A stretch of 64,000 nt of DNA from Panopea generosa (lineage: Eukaryota > Mollusca > Bivalvia > Adapedonta > Hiatellidae), in contig CM055907.1 of assembly GCA_029582155.1 (NCBI GenBank), positions 33,353,983-33,417,982 of the forward strand, in the 5' to 3' direction. The first letter of the stretch is position 1; every line of letters begins with the position of its first letter. Positions 1 through 12,000 of this stretch are shown piece after piece. The position numbers were made by a program, and so were the translations under genes. The notes beneath the pieces are model-generated. The model did no database searches. It was not told the DNA's origin and worked only from the letters and a program-made list of their open reading frames with translations.

Positions 1-104
1 TAGTTGGGAAGGGCCGATTTTAATGTTGGATAACTTGTGGCCCAACCCTTTTGCTACTACATGTATATGAAAAGCAATAAAATATGTTTAAAGTAATGGT
101 CAAT

Positions 105-3100
105 AACGATATGTTTATTGTACGGTGTGATAAAGGCCAAGGTCGAGTATCTGGTTATTTAGTTTTGCTGAATAACTGAAATGTGTGGCTCTACCTACAC
201 TTGGAAATAAAGGCTAAGGTCGAGTATATGTTCAGTGTATGGTGTGATAAAGGTCAAGTACAATATGTTTATTGTACGGTGTGATAAAGGCCAAGGTCGA
301 GTATGAGTATATGTTCATTGTACGGTGTGATAAAGGCCAAGGTCGAGTATGAGTATATGTTCATTGTACGGTGTGATAAAGGCCAAGGTCGAGTATATGT
401 TCATTATCATATGTGATAAATGCCAAGGTCGAGTATATGTTCATTATCATATGTGATAAATGCCAAGGTCGAGTATATGTTCATTATCATATTTGATAAA
501 TGCCAAGGTCGAGTAAATGTTCATTATCATATGTGATAAATGCCAAGGTCGAGTATATGTTCATTGTACGATGTGATAAATGCCAAGGTCGAGTATATGT
601 TCATTGTACGATGTGATAAATACCAAGGTCGAGTATATGTTCATTATCATGTGTGATAAATGCCAAGGTCGAGTATATGTTCAGTGTACGGTGTCATTAA
701 GGCCAAGGTCGAGTATTTGTTCATTATACGGTGTGATAAAGGCCAAGGTCGAGTATCTGTTCATTGTATGGTGTGATCAAGGCCAAGGTCGGGTATATGT
801 TCATTGTACTGTGTTATAAAGGCCAAGGTCGAGTATCTATTTATTGTACGGTGTGATAAATGTCAAGGTCGGGTATATATTCATTGTACAGTATGATAAA
901 TGCCAAGGTCGAGTATATATTCATCGTACAGTATGATAAATGCCCAAGTCTAGAATATGTTCATTGTACTGTATAATAAAGGCCAAGGTCGAGTATCTAT
1001 TCAGTGTACGGTGTGATAAAGGCCAAGGTCGAGTATCTATTCATTGTACAGTAAGATAAATGCCAAAGTCGAGTATATGTTTATTGTACGGTGTGATAAA
1101 TGCCAAGGTCGAGTATATGTTCATTGTATGGTGTGATAAATGTCAAGGTCGAGTATATGTTCATTGTACTGTGTGATAAATCCTAAGGTCAAGTAAATGT
1201 TCATTGTACAGTGTGATAAAGGCCAAGTTTGAGTATCTATTCATTGTACTGTATGATAAATGCCAAAGTTAAGTATATGTTCATTGTACTGTGTAATAAA
1301 GGCCAAAGTCGTTATGTGTACTGTACTGTGACATAAAGGTCGAGGTCGAGTATTTGTTCATTGTACGGTGTGATAAAGGTCAAGGTTGAGTATATGTAAT
1401 TTGTACGGTGTGATAAAGGCCAAGGTCGAGTATATGTCCATTGTAAAATATGATAAATGCCAATGTCGAGTATATGTTCAGTGTACGGTATTACAAAGGC
1501 CAATATCAAGTATCTGTTCATTGGACGGTGTGATCAAGGCCAAGGTCGATATGTGTATTGTATTGTGATATAAAGGTCAAGGTCGAGTATTTGTTCATTG
1601 TACGGTGTGATAAAGGTCAAATTTGAGTATCTGTTATTTGTACGGTGTGATAAACGCCAAGGTCGAGTATATATTCTTTGTACTGTGACATAAAGGTCAA
1701 GGTCGAGTATCTGTTCATTTTACGGTGTGATAAAGGCCAATGTCGAGTATGTGTTCATTGAACGGTGACATAAAGGCCAAGGTCGAGTATCTGTTCATTG
1801 TACAGTGTGATAAAGGCCAAGGTCGAGTATCTGTTCATTGTACGGTGACTTAAAGGTCAAGGTCGAGTATCTGTCCATTGTTCGGTGTGATAAATGCCAA
1901 GGTCGAGCATATGTCCATTGTACGGTGAGGTAAAGTTCAAGGTCGAGTATCTGTCCATTGTACGATGTGATAAAGACCAAGGTCGAGTATATGTTCATTG
2001 TACAGTATGATATATGCCAAGGTCGAGTATATTTTCAGTGTACGGTGTGACAAAGGCCAATGTCATGTATCTGTTTATTGTACGGTGTGATAAAGGTCAA
2101 TGTCGATATGTGTATTGTACTGTGATATAAAGGTCGAGGTCGAGTATTTGTTCATTGTACAGTGTGATAAAGGTCAAGGTTGAGCATATGTTATTTGTAC
2201 GGTGTGATAAATGCCAAGGTCAAGTATTTGTTCATTGTACGGTGTTATAAATGCCAAGGTCGAGTATATGTTCATTGTACAGTATGATAAAGGCCCAGGT
2301 CGAGTATCTGTTCATTATACGGTGTGATAAAGGCTTAGGTCGAGTATTTGTTCATTGTACGGTGTTATAAAGGCCAAGGTCGAGTATCTGTTCATTGTAC
2401 GGTGTGATAAAGGCCAAGGTCGAGTATCTGTCCCTTGTACGGTGACATAAAGGTCAAGGTCGATTATCTGTCCATTGTACGATGTGATAAAGACCAAGGT
2501 CGACCAATGTTCATTGTACAGTATGATAAATGCCAATGTCAAGTATATGTTCATTGAACGGTGTTACAAAGGCCAATGTCAAGTATCTGTTCATTAGACG
2601 GTGTGATCAAGGCCAAAGTCTATATGTGTGTTGTACTGTGAACTAAAGGTCAAGGTCGAGTATTTGTTCATTGTACGGTGTGATAAAGGTCAAGGTTGAG
2701 TATATGTTATTTGTACGGTGTGATTATGGCCAAGGTCGAATATCTGTTCATTTTACGGTGACATAAATGTCAAGGTCGAGTATCTGTTCATTGTACGTTG
2801 TGATAAAGGCCAAGGTCGAGTATCTGTTCATTGTACGGTGTGATAAATGCCAAGGTCGAGTATCTGTTCATTGTACGGTGACATAAAGGTCAAGGTCGAG
2901 TATCTGTCCATTGTACGGTGTGATAAATGACAAGGTCGAGTATCTGTTCATTGTACGGTGACAAAAAGTTCAAGGTCGAGTATCTGTCAATTGTACGGTG
3001 TGATAAATGCTTAGGTCGAGTATTTGTTCATTGTACGGTGTTATAAAGGCCAAGGTCAAGTATCTGTTCATTGTACGGTGTGATAAAGGCCAAGGTCGAG

Positions 3101-4255
3101 TATCTGTCCCTTGTACGGTGACATAAAGGTCAAGGTCGAGTATCTGTCCATTGTACGATGTGATAAAGACCAAGGTCGACCAATGTTCATTGTACAGTAT
3201 GATAAATGCCAATGTCGAGTATATGTTCATTGAACGGTGTTACAAAGGCCAATGTCAAGTATCTGTTCATTGGACGGTGTGATCAAGGCCAAAGTCTACA
3301 TGTGTGTTGTACTGTGAACTAAAGGTCAAGGTCGAGTATTTGTTCATTGTACGGTGTGATAAAGGTCAAGGTTGAGTATATGTTATTTGTACGGTGTGAT
3401 TATGGCCAAGGTCGAATATCTGTTCATTTTACGGTGACATAAATGTCAAGGTCGAGTATCTGTTCATTGTACGTTGTGATAAAGGCCAAGGTCGAGTATC
3501 TGTTCATTGTACGGTGTGATAAATGCCAAGGTCGAGTATCTGTTCATTGTACGGTGACATAAAGGTCAAGGTCGAGTATCTGTCCATTGTACGGTGTGAT
3601 AAATGACAAGGTCGAGTATCTGTTCATTGTACGGTGACAAAAAGTTCAAGGTCGAGTATCTGTCCATTGTACGGTGTGATAAATGCTAAGGTCGAGTATC
3701 TGTCCATTGTACGGTGACATAAAGGTCAAGGTCGAGTATCTGTCCATTGTGCGGTGTGATAAATGACAAGGTCGAGTATCTGTCCATTGTACGGTGACAT
3801 AAAGGTCAAGGTCGAGTATCTGTCCATTGTGCGGTGTGATAAATGCCATGGTCGAGTATCTGTCCATTGTACGGTGACATAAAGGTCAAGGTCGAGTATC
3901 TGTCCATTGTACGTAGTGATAAAGACCAAGGTCGAGTATATGTCCATTGTACAGTATGGTAAATGCCATGGTCGTGTACATGTTCAGTGTATGGTGTGAC
4001 AAAGGCCAATGTCAAGTCGATATGTGTATTGTACTATGACATAAAGGTCAAGGTCGAGTATTAGTTCATTGTACGGTGTGATAAAGGTCAAGGTTGAGTA
4101 TATGTTATTTGTACGGTGTGATAAAGGTCAAGGTCGAATATCTGTTTATTGTACGGTTTGATAACGGCAAAGGTCGGTTACCTGTTAATTGTATGGTGTA
4201 ATAAAGACTATGTCGATTATATATTCATTGTACGGTTGTTTGGTGTGGGAAATAT
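105..4255. repeat. Minisatellite, 40-bp unit, about 100 copies
   Basis: A 40-bp unit with cores 'gccaaggtcgagtatatg' and 'ttcattgtacggtgtgat' repeats head to tail with about 5-20% divergence. The period is exact at 421 and 461. Units alternate between 'ggccaagg' and 'ggtcaagg' forms, and a block of about 676 bp is repeated at 2,320-3,670. Short open frames on both strands are products of the periodicity. No exon is seen next to it. Confidence 0.95.
2320..3671. repeat. Higher-order repeat, two copies of about 676 bp
   Basis: Marker variants recur at a constant offset: 'cttaggtcgagtatttg' at 2,334 and 3,010, and 'gacggtgtgatcaaggcc' at 2,597 and 3,273, both 676 bp apart. The two copies (about 2,320-2,995 and 2,996-3,671) are nearly identical, unlike neighbouring single units, so a block of about 17 units was duplicated recently. 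Confidence 0.85.
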
Positions 4256-5867
4256 CAAGGTGGAGTTGAAGGTCACGTGTAAACATTCTGAAACAAAGCA
4301 ATTGAATTATATGAGTCCCCAAAAAATGGAATTTACTCATCTCTCGTAATTACCATTAATTTAAATGTCGTTATTTAGCCATTTAAATAATATATATATT
4401 GTAGCGGTACCATTGTCCTTTAATGTTTGTCTTTTTTTGTTTGAATTGTGTGTCCTGAGCGGTATCGTACACACACATGTTCATTTCCTTGTATCTGCAT
4501 GTATCTAGTGTTAGTAGCAAGTGTATATGGACAGAAGAAAAAGTTGAATTTCAAAATATTATTTGAAAATTCTAATATGGAAAAATTAATGGATATGGTT
4601 AATACAACTGACAAAGCGCTTGCGGGAAGGAAGAATAGGCAAAATATAAACTTGTGCAGGAAAGGTTGTGTACTTAAGTACTCTACATGAGCAGGTGCTG
4701 CAGAGTAATTGCAAACATCATATTATATGAGCTGTGTATTTAGTATATATTGTTCAGATATTTTGCATTATTACATTATGTATTATTAATATACAATACT
4801 GATATTTTTAAATACTAGTAACATACTTTTTGGTGATAAGTTGCATGGTCGTGTTAGTTACACAACTGTACAATCGTAATGGTATTATTAATGTATATAT
4901 ATAAAATATGCATTATATAGTGTTACTTGATGAACCAGTACTTTACTTTTCATAATCAACATTTACTGGTATATAATGTATTACTTATTCGAATACTCAT
5001 TTAGGCAACAGGTGATCATGTGTTGATTTAACATGACATGGACAACCGGCCTTATATTTTTGGATAATATGCTTTCTAGTTATATTTTAAACTATTGCAT
5101 TATGTATTATTAAAATATGGTATAAATGTATCTTTAACACAATATTGATGTTTTTGATAACTGGTCATGCTTTCAAGTTATTGAGTGACTCAAAGATTAG
5201 TGTTGTTATAATAAAAGATGATACTATGTATGATTGGATAGTTTTTTAATTTACAACTGAAAAATCATAATAATATTTGTAGTATGAATTTGTTTATCTC
5301 ATTGGTATTGCGTTAAGTATGCATGTAGTGTTAATTTATGAAACGGTATTTATCTATTCATAATCAGTAAAAAGTTTACTGGTAATATACTTCACTACTT
5401 ATTCGAACACAAGTACTCATTGGGTGACCATGTCGTGATTTGACGCACCATTCGTGTATAAGATATATTGTTTTTTTGTTGACAATTGCAGTTTATAATA
5501 CTAATAATTGATATATAGTTTAGCAAACATATACGTTTAATGTTCAAAATGAAAGAACCACTCTAAATAAACTTTGATGAAAGTCATTATTACTAAATTT
5601 CAGTATCGAACATTATAATATTTTCTTCTTCTGGATTACAAACATTTGTATTAAGTGTTTGTTAAACTTTCCAAAAATTCTGTCAAAGTGTTGTATATAA
5701 CAGTGATATCTTTTATCTAATGGACATTGTTATAAGTTTGTCACATGTATACAGCACTGTATGTCGTATGCTGGAGTATGTGGCTTGTCCTCATAGACGC
5801 TAAGCCCTTTTGAATTTATTGAATAAAACAATCAAGCTCTCAATACGTGTCTGTATATAATATTGTT
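4256..5867. other. AT-rich intergenic sequence with a diverged duplication
   Basis: No gene is supported here. Segments near 4,900-5,040 and 5,300-5,450 resemble each other (shared 'ttcataatca', 'tttactggta', 'acttattcgaa', a 'ggtga.catg' block), which suggests an old tandem duplication with a period of roughly 400-430 bp. The rest is unremarkable AT-rich sequence. Confidence 0.5.
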
Positions 5868-5888
5868 TAACACACACACACACGCACA

Positions 5889-5947
<59 letters not shown>

Positions 5948-5948
5948 T
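5868..5948. repeat. (CA)n/(TA)n microsatellite
   Basis: A nearly pure CA dinucleotide run with two interruptions (cgcaca, aaacac) passes into a short TA run. Confidence 0.97.
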
Positions 5949-6109
5949 TACATGGCTTAGGAAATACATACATATTTCTGTTATTTTATATTAATAAACT
6001 GGTTGAAAACATGACTGAACAGTTTTCATTAATTACAAAACATACATGGATCGTGATTGTCATGTGATCAATATAGTTGTTATAGTCTTTCGAGCAGAAT
6101 GTTTAAACC

Positions 6110-6255
6110 CACTTGTTCCTCGTGGTTTATTGGTAAGTCAGGATCGGAGGTCCGATCTGCCATCACATTTGTGTGCTGTGTCCTTGAGCATTATACATTA
6201 CCCACATATGTTTAGAACTGGTTTTACTCAGAAAGACATCGATATTGTATAACTT
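6110..6255 (-). mobile_element. SINE-like dispersed repeat copy, minus strand
   Basis: Read on the minus strand it matches the copies at about 52,110-52,265 and 53,690-53,850: 'gtaaaaccag', 'ctaaacatatgtgggta', 'tgctcaaggaca'. Three copies in one window at different degrees of decay show a dispersed family. No tRNA-like head is evident in this copy. Confidence 0.6.
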
Positions 6256-6324
6256 ATACCAACCTGTTAACTATCCAACAGCTCTTGTAAACAGTAATTG
6301 CCTTAGTAAAAGTTTTCCATGGGT

Positions 6325-6545
6325 AGGAATCGCAGCGGTGGTTTAGTGGTAGAAATTTCAATTCGCTTGCGTAAGGTCATGGGGTTTGACCTCCGGTACG
6401 ATCATATCAAATACTTGAAAATGGTTATAAAAGTTTCTTCGCTTAGAACCCAGCACTTAGAGGATAGTTCTAGGTTTTGTCGGCCCAGTGTCATTATATG
6501 ACAGGTGGGACATCATACCATGTGTCTGCCGTTTGATACTCCAGT
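6325..6545 (+). mobile_element. tRNA-derived SINE relic
   Basis: The head resembles a tRNA gene. A box-A-like 'tggtttagtggtagaa' is followed about 45 bp later by a decayed box B 'gggtttgacctcc' (consensus GGTTCGANTCC). It is followed by a tail without tRNA folding. It lies upstream of the coding exon at 6,945, probably in an intron or the 5' flank. Confidence 0.55.
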
Positions 6546-6910
6546 GTGGAAAGCTAAAGAACACCGAGTTATGACCGTGCCATAGTTATAATGACTGAAA
6601 CAATCTTAAAAACGACGCTAAGTAGTTTAACAGTGAATAAACATATTGAACATTACACGGAATCGATGTCCTCTTCTGGATATTTGTTATCAGCACTCGT
6701 ATCCCATGTATTTATGCACTGACATTCATGTACTAGCGTTTTACTGAGTCGAGGTACATTAGTATTATGTTTAAACAGTTTATAATAATGTTTTATATAA
6801 TGTTGCGTGTTTCATATATCAGACGTTCACGTATTGTTACTTGTTTACTAGTTCGCATTGTTCCTTTGCAATTTTTCTAAACAAACCTGGATGTTATGAT
6901 ATTTAAAGAA

Positions 6911-6929
6911 ATATATCTTCTTGTTGTAG
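6911..6929 (+). promoter_or_regulatory. Likely 3' splice site before the repeat-protein exon
   Basis: A pyrimidine-rich run (atatatcttcttgttgtag) ends in TAG at 6,929. It implies an upstream non-coding exon that I could not identify in 5.9-6.9 kb. Confidence 0.6.
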
Positions 6930-6944
6930 ACGATCCAGAGCGAG

Positions 6945-7955
6945 ATGGCGCCGGGTGCTTACCTTAAAGAAGAAAGAAACTCGCAAGTTACTCCGAGAAG
7001 AGTACCTCCATATCCAGGTTTCGATTTCGAAGGAACTTATCAAGATGATTCTCCAGTACCACGTGTTAAACTTCAGGGAGAAGAGTACCTGGTGAGAAAC
7101 AGAGGCTCTATAGACAACTGGGCATTTCACGGTTGTGACAGAGAACCGTCACCACGACCAGAACCTAAATGCCCATCGCGGGAGTCATTGTCCAACTGGA
7201 CCCATGGTCGACACGGAACGATTAAACCATTGATAGACGGTATCGCAACGCCGCGGCCAGAAACTGCACCTCCTAGAATTAAATCGGAAGCAGAAGGAAT
7301 AGCAACTGTTAGCAAAGGTGGACGAATGTGTCGTCTTCTTACAAAATACGGTCAATTTGGACCGTCCCCAAGAGTAGCTCGTGTAAAACCAGAGGCCGAG
7401 GATACGGCGGAGGTCCATAAAGGAGATCGGATGAATAAACTGGTCCACAGTTACGGGAAACTACCACTGTCATCCCGAGGAGTACCTCGTGTTAAGGTAG
7501 AAGGTGAGGATAATGCCGATTTAGACAAAGGTAAACGAATGAGCGGACTGGTTCACTCTTATGGCAGGCTACCACAGTCAGCTAGAGCTGTCCCGAGAGT
7601 AAAAGACGAAGGATTTGACAATGCGGACCTTGATAAAGGCAAACGGATAAACCGACTGGTGCACAATTACGGAACTATGCCGCGTTCAGCTAGAGCAGTC
7701 CCTAGAGTGAAAAAAGAGGGTGAACCAAATGCTTCTTTAGATAAAGGACATAGAATGGATAGGCTAGTCCACAGCGCTCAAAGTCTGCCCAAATCCCCGA
7801 GAAACCCTCCCCGAGTAAAACACGTGGAGGCGAGAAACACCTGCCACAGAGGTAGGGGCAGTATGGGCAAATTGTTAAGAGATATGGGTAACAGGTCATG
7901 CATTTTCAAACCTGGTGTTAAGAAATCCTCTTATTTAAAAACAAGCATGATGTGA
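6945..7955 (+). CDS. Protein of 36-residue PRVK repeats, family not recognised
   Basis: A 336-codon open frame whose base composition is richer in G+C than its surroundings. PRVK-type tetrads occur at residues 39, 110 (PRIK), 145 (ARVK), 181, 217, 253 and 289; from 110 onward they are 35 or 36 residues apart. Each repeat has a KG/RG pair 14 residues after the tetrad and then RMxxLVHSYG-like residues. Residues 53-59 and 79-84 look like degenerate first repeats (GSIDNW, ESLSNW). The protein is basic and proline-rich, with no signal peptide or membrane segment. A good acceptor (TTCTTGTTGTAG) ends at 6,929, 15 bases before the ATG, so the coding exon probably follows a 5' UTR intron; the ATG has G at -3 and +4. 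ATTAAA at 7,989-7,994 is a likely poly(A) signal. Unlike the periodic frames elsewhere here, its repeats have diverged at synonymous and amino-acid positions while one frame stays open, so I take it as a real gene. Function unknown; a structural or cytoskeletal role is only a guess. Confidence 0.85.
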   Translation: MAPGAYLKEERNSQVTPRRVPPYPGFDFEGTYQDDSPVPRVKLQGEEYLVRNRGSIDNWAFHGCDREPSPRPEPKCPSRESLSNWTHGRHGTIKPLIDGIATPRPETAPPRIKSEAEGIATVSKGGRMCRLLTKYGQFGPSPRVARVKPEAEDTAEVHKGDRMNKLVHSYGKLPLSSRGVPRVKVEGEDNADLDKGKRMSGLVHSYGRLPQSARAVPRVKDEGFDNADLDKGKRINRLVHNYGTMPRSARAVPRVKKEGEPNASLDKGHRMDRLVHSAQSLPKSPRNPPRVKHVEARNTCHRGRGSMGKLLRDMGNRSCIFKPGVKKSSYLKTSMM

Positions 7956-7988
7956 TTAGATTCCTTTATCTACAATGTCTGGTGTACA

Positions 7989-7994
7989 ATTAAA
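7989..7994 (+). terminator. Candidate poly(A) signal ATTAAA
   Basis: ATTAAA lies 34 bases after the stop codon of the repeat-protein gene. It is a common variant hexamer; the cleavage site is not determined. Confidence 0.45.
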
Positions 7995-8129
7995 GTAAAT
8001 AGATGCAGTATTCCGTAAACAGTATTATGCTACTCTCAGTATTATTTGGCAGTGTTTTGTTAGTTTACCCTCGTCAGCAGTATATTTAGTATTTGTTCTT
8101 TTTAATATTATATGTGAATGTTTGTCATT

Positions 8130-8620
8130 TTAGCATGGTCAGCATTGTATGTTAATGATTGGTCAGTTCAGCATACTGGTAATATACTATATGTTAGCAA
8201 TAAGTCATTTCGGCATACTGTTTATATACTATAATGTAAGTGATTGGTCATTTCAGCATACTGTTTATATACTATTATGTAAATGATTGGTTATTTCAGC
8301 ATACTGTTTATATACTATAATGTAAGTGATTGGTCATTTCAACTTACTGGTAATATACTATATGTTAGCAATTAGTCATTTCGGCATACTTTTATATACT
8401 ATAATGTAAGTGATTGGTCATTTCAGCATACTATTTATATACTATAATGTAAGTGATTGGTCATTTCAACTTACTGGTAATATACTATATGTTAGCAATT
8501 AGTCATTTGAGCATACTTTTTATATACTATAATGTTAGTGATTGGTCATTTCAATATACTAGTGATTTACTATATGTTAGCGATTGGTGATTTCAGCAAA
8601 ATACATTATATTGGCCATTT
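8130..8620. repeat. Minisatellite, 43-bp unit, about 11 diverged copies
   Basis: The unit has 'gtcatttcagcatactg' followed by 'tatactataatgtaagtg'. It alternates with a variant carrying 'caacttactggtaatata'. Its 'tatgttag.gattggtca' part resembles the 56-bp array downstream, so the two are probably related. The sequence to 8,930 holds further decayed units. Confidence 0.85.
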
Positions 8621-8994
8621 TTTCATACTAGACTAGTAATATACTATATTTCATCATTTTAGCATGATATTTTATATGATGCTAGTGATTGGTCAGTTCA
8701 GCAAGATACATATATATTGGTAAGGGACTGTCATTTTGGCATACTAGACTAGTAATATACTATATGTTTGTGATTGGTTATTTGAGCCTGATACATTATG
8801 ATAGTGGTTGGTCATTTACCGTGGCAAGGATTATATGCTATACTTTACCATTATTACCATTATACGGTACTATTTGGTCAACAATATAAAACTATATTCA
8901 ATATTTTATGTGTCAATATTTTACTATGGTCAGCCCTAATTGTTTAAGTTTGATAATATTACCATGGCCGGTTAACATTATATTTTTTTCTAGG

Positions 8995-9085
8995 GTCACC
9001 CATGTGCAAGTGGTCTAAGGCGCCATCTCAAAATCACTAACCTCTCACCACTAAGGTCGTAGGTACAAGTGCCACTCATTCGAGT
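8995..9085 (+). mobile_element. Short tRNA-like (Leu/Ser-type) relic
   Basis: 'caagtggtctaaggcgcc' resembles the D-arm/box A of a class II tRNA, and 'ggtacaagtgcc' about 50 bp later resembles a decayed box B. It is too degenerate for a functional tRNA and is probably the head of a SINE copy. Confidence 0.4.
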
Positions 9086-9089
9086 CACT

Positions 9090-12000
9090 GCATTATATGT
9101 CAGTATTAAATGGTCAACATTATATATAAGTGTTCAATGGTAGGCATTATATCTTAGTGTTTGGTCATTTCACCAATATCAGCATTATATGTAAGTGTTT
9201 GGTCATGTCAATGTTATCAGCATTATATGTCAGTGTTGAATGGTCAACACTATATGTTAGTGTTTAATGGTCAAACTTATATGTTAGTGTTCAATGGTCA
9301 ACATTGAATATTAGTGTTTGTTCATGTCAACTTTATCAGCATCATATGTCAGTGTTTAATGGTCAACACTATATGTCAGTGTTGAATGGTCAACACTATA
9401 TGTCAGTGTTGAATGATCAACACTATATGTTAGTGTTTGGTCATATCAACATTGTATGTCAGTGTTGAATGGTCAACACTATATGTTAGTGTTTGATGGT
9501 CAACACTATATGTCAGTGTTGAATGGTCAACACTATATGTTAGTGTTTGATGGTAAACACTATTATGTCAGTGTTGAATGATCAACACTATATGTTAGTG
9601 TTTGATGGTAAACACTGTATGTCAGTGTTGAATGGTCAACACTATATGTTAGTGTTTGATGGTAAACATTATTATGTCAGTGTTGAATGATCAACACTAA
9701 ATGTTAGTGTTTGGTCATATCAACATTGTATGTCAGTGTTTAATGGTCAACACTATATGTTAGTGCTTGATGGTAAACACTATATGTCAGTGTTGAATTA
9801 TCAACACTATATGTGAGTGTTTGGTCATATCAACATTGTATGTCAGTGTTTGATGGTCAACACTATATGTTTGTGTTTAATTGTCAACACTATATGTTAG
9901 TGTTTGGTCATATCAACATTGTATGTCAGTGTTGAATGGTCAACACTATATGTCAGTGTTTAATTGTCAACACTATATGTTAGTGTTTGGTCATATCAAC
10001 ATTGTATGTCAGTGTTTAATGGTAAACACTATATGTTAGTGTTTGGTCATATCAACATTGTATGTCAGTGTTTGATGGTCAACATTATATGTTAGTGTTT
10101 GGTCATATCAACATTGTATGTCAGTGTTTGATGGTCAACATTATATGTTAGTGTTTGGTCATATCAACATTGTATGTCAGTGTTTAATGGTCAACACTAT
10201 ATGTTTGTGTTTGATCATATCAACATTGTATGTCAGTGTTTGATGGTCAACACTATATGTTTGTGTTTGATCATATCAACATTGTATGCCAGTGTTTAAT
10301 TGTCAACACTATATGTTAGTGTTTGGTCATATCAACATTGTATGTCAGTGTTTAATGGTCAACACTATATGTTAGTGTTTGGTCTTATCAACATTGTATG
10401 TCAGTGTTAAATCGTCAACAATATATGTTAGTGTTTGGTCATATCAACATTGTATGTCAACACTATATGTTAGTGTTTGGTCTTATCAACATTGTATGTC
10501 AGTGTTAAATCGTCAACAATATATGTTAGTGTTTGGTCATATCAACATTGTATGTCAGTGTTTAATGGTCAACACTATATGTTAGTGTTTGGTCATATCA
10601 ACATTGTATGTCAGTGTTTGATGGTCAACACTATATGTTTGTGTTTGATCATATCAACATTGTATGCCAGTGTTTAATTGTCAACACTATATGTTAGTGT
10701 TTGGTCATATCAACATTGTATGTCAGTGTTTAATGGTCAACACTATATGTTAGTGTTTGGTCTTATCAACATTGTATGTCAACACTATATGTTAGTGTTT
10801 GGTCATATCAACATTGTATGTCAGTGTTTAATCGTCAACACTATATGTTAGTGTTTGGTCATATCAACATTGTATGTCAGTGTTAAATGGTCAACACTAT
10901 ATGTTAGTGTTTGATCATATCAACATTGTATGTCAGTGTTTAATGGTCAACACTATATGTTAGTGTTTGGTCACATCAACATTGTATGTCAGTGTTGAAT
11001 GATCAACACTATATGTTAGTGTTTGGTCATATCAACATTGTATGTCAGTGTTTGATGGTCAACACTATATGTTTGTGTTTGATCATATCAACATTGTATG
11101 TCAGTGTTTGATGGTCAACACTATATGTTTGTGTTTGATCATATCAACATTGTATGCCAGTGTTTAATTGTCAACACTATATGTTAGTGTTTGGTCATAT
11201 CAACATTGTATGTCAGTGTTTAATGGTCAACACTATATGTTAGTGTTTGGTCTTATCAACATTGTATGTCAACACTATATGTTAGTGTTTGGTCATATCA
11301 ACATTGTATGTCAGTGTTTGATGGTCAACACTATATGTTTGTGTTTGATCATATCAACATTGTATGTCAGTGTTGAATGGTCAACACTATATGTTAGTGT
11401 TTGGTCATATCAACATTGTATGTCAGTGTTTGATGGTCAACACTATATGTAAGTGTTTAGTCATATCAACATTGTATGTCAGTGTTGAATGATCAACACT
11501 ATATGTTAGTGTTTGGTCATATCAACATTGTATGTCAGTGTTTAATCGTCAACAATATATGTTAGTGTTTGGTCATATCAACATTGTATGTCAGTGTTTA
11601 ATGGTCAACACTATATGTTAGTGTTTGGTCATATCAACATTGTATGTCAGTGTTTGATGGTCAACACTATATGTAAGTGTTTAGTCATATCAACATTGTA
11701 TGTCAGTGTTGAATGATCAACACTATATGTTAGTGTTTGGTCATGTCACCATTATCAACACTATATGTTAGTGTTTGGTCATATCAACATTGTATGTCAG
11801 TGTTTAATCGTCAACAATATATGTTAGTGTTTGGTCATATCAACATTGTATGTCAGTGTTGAATGATCAACACTATATGTTAGTGTTTGGTCTTATCAAC
11901 ATTGTATGTCAGTGTTGAATGGTCAACACTATATGTTAGTGTTTGGTCATATCAACATTGTATGTCAGTGTTGAATGGTCAACACTATATGTTAGTGTTT

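Noticed and set aside
1..4255. CRISPR-like array
   Set aside because: Units are contiguous and diverge throughout; there are no unique spacers, and this is animal DNA.
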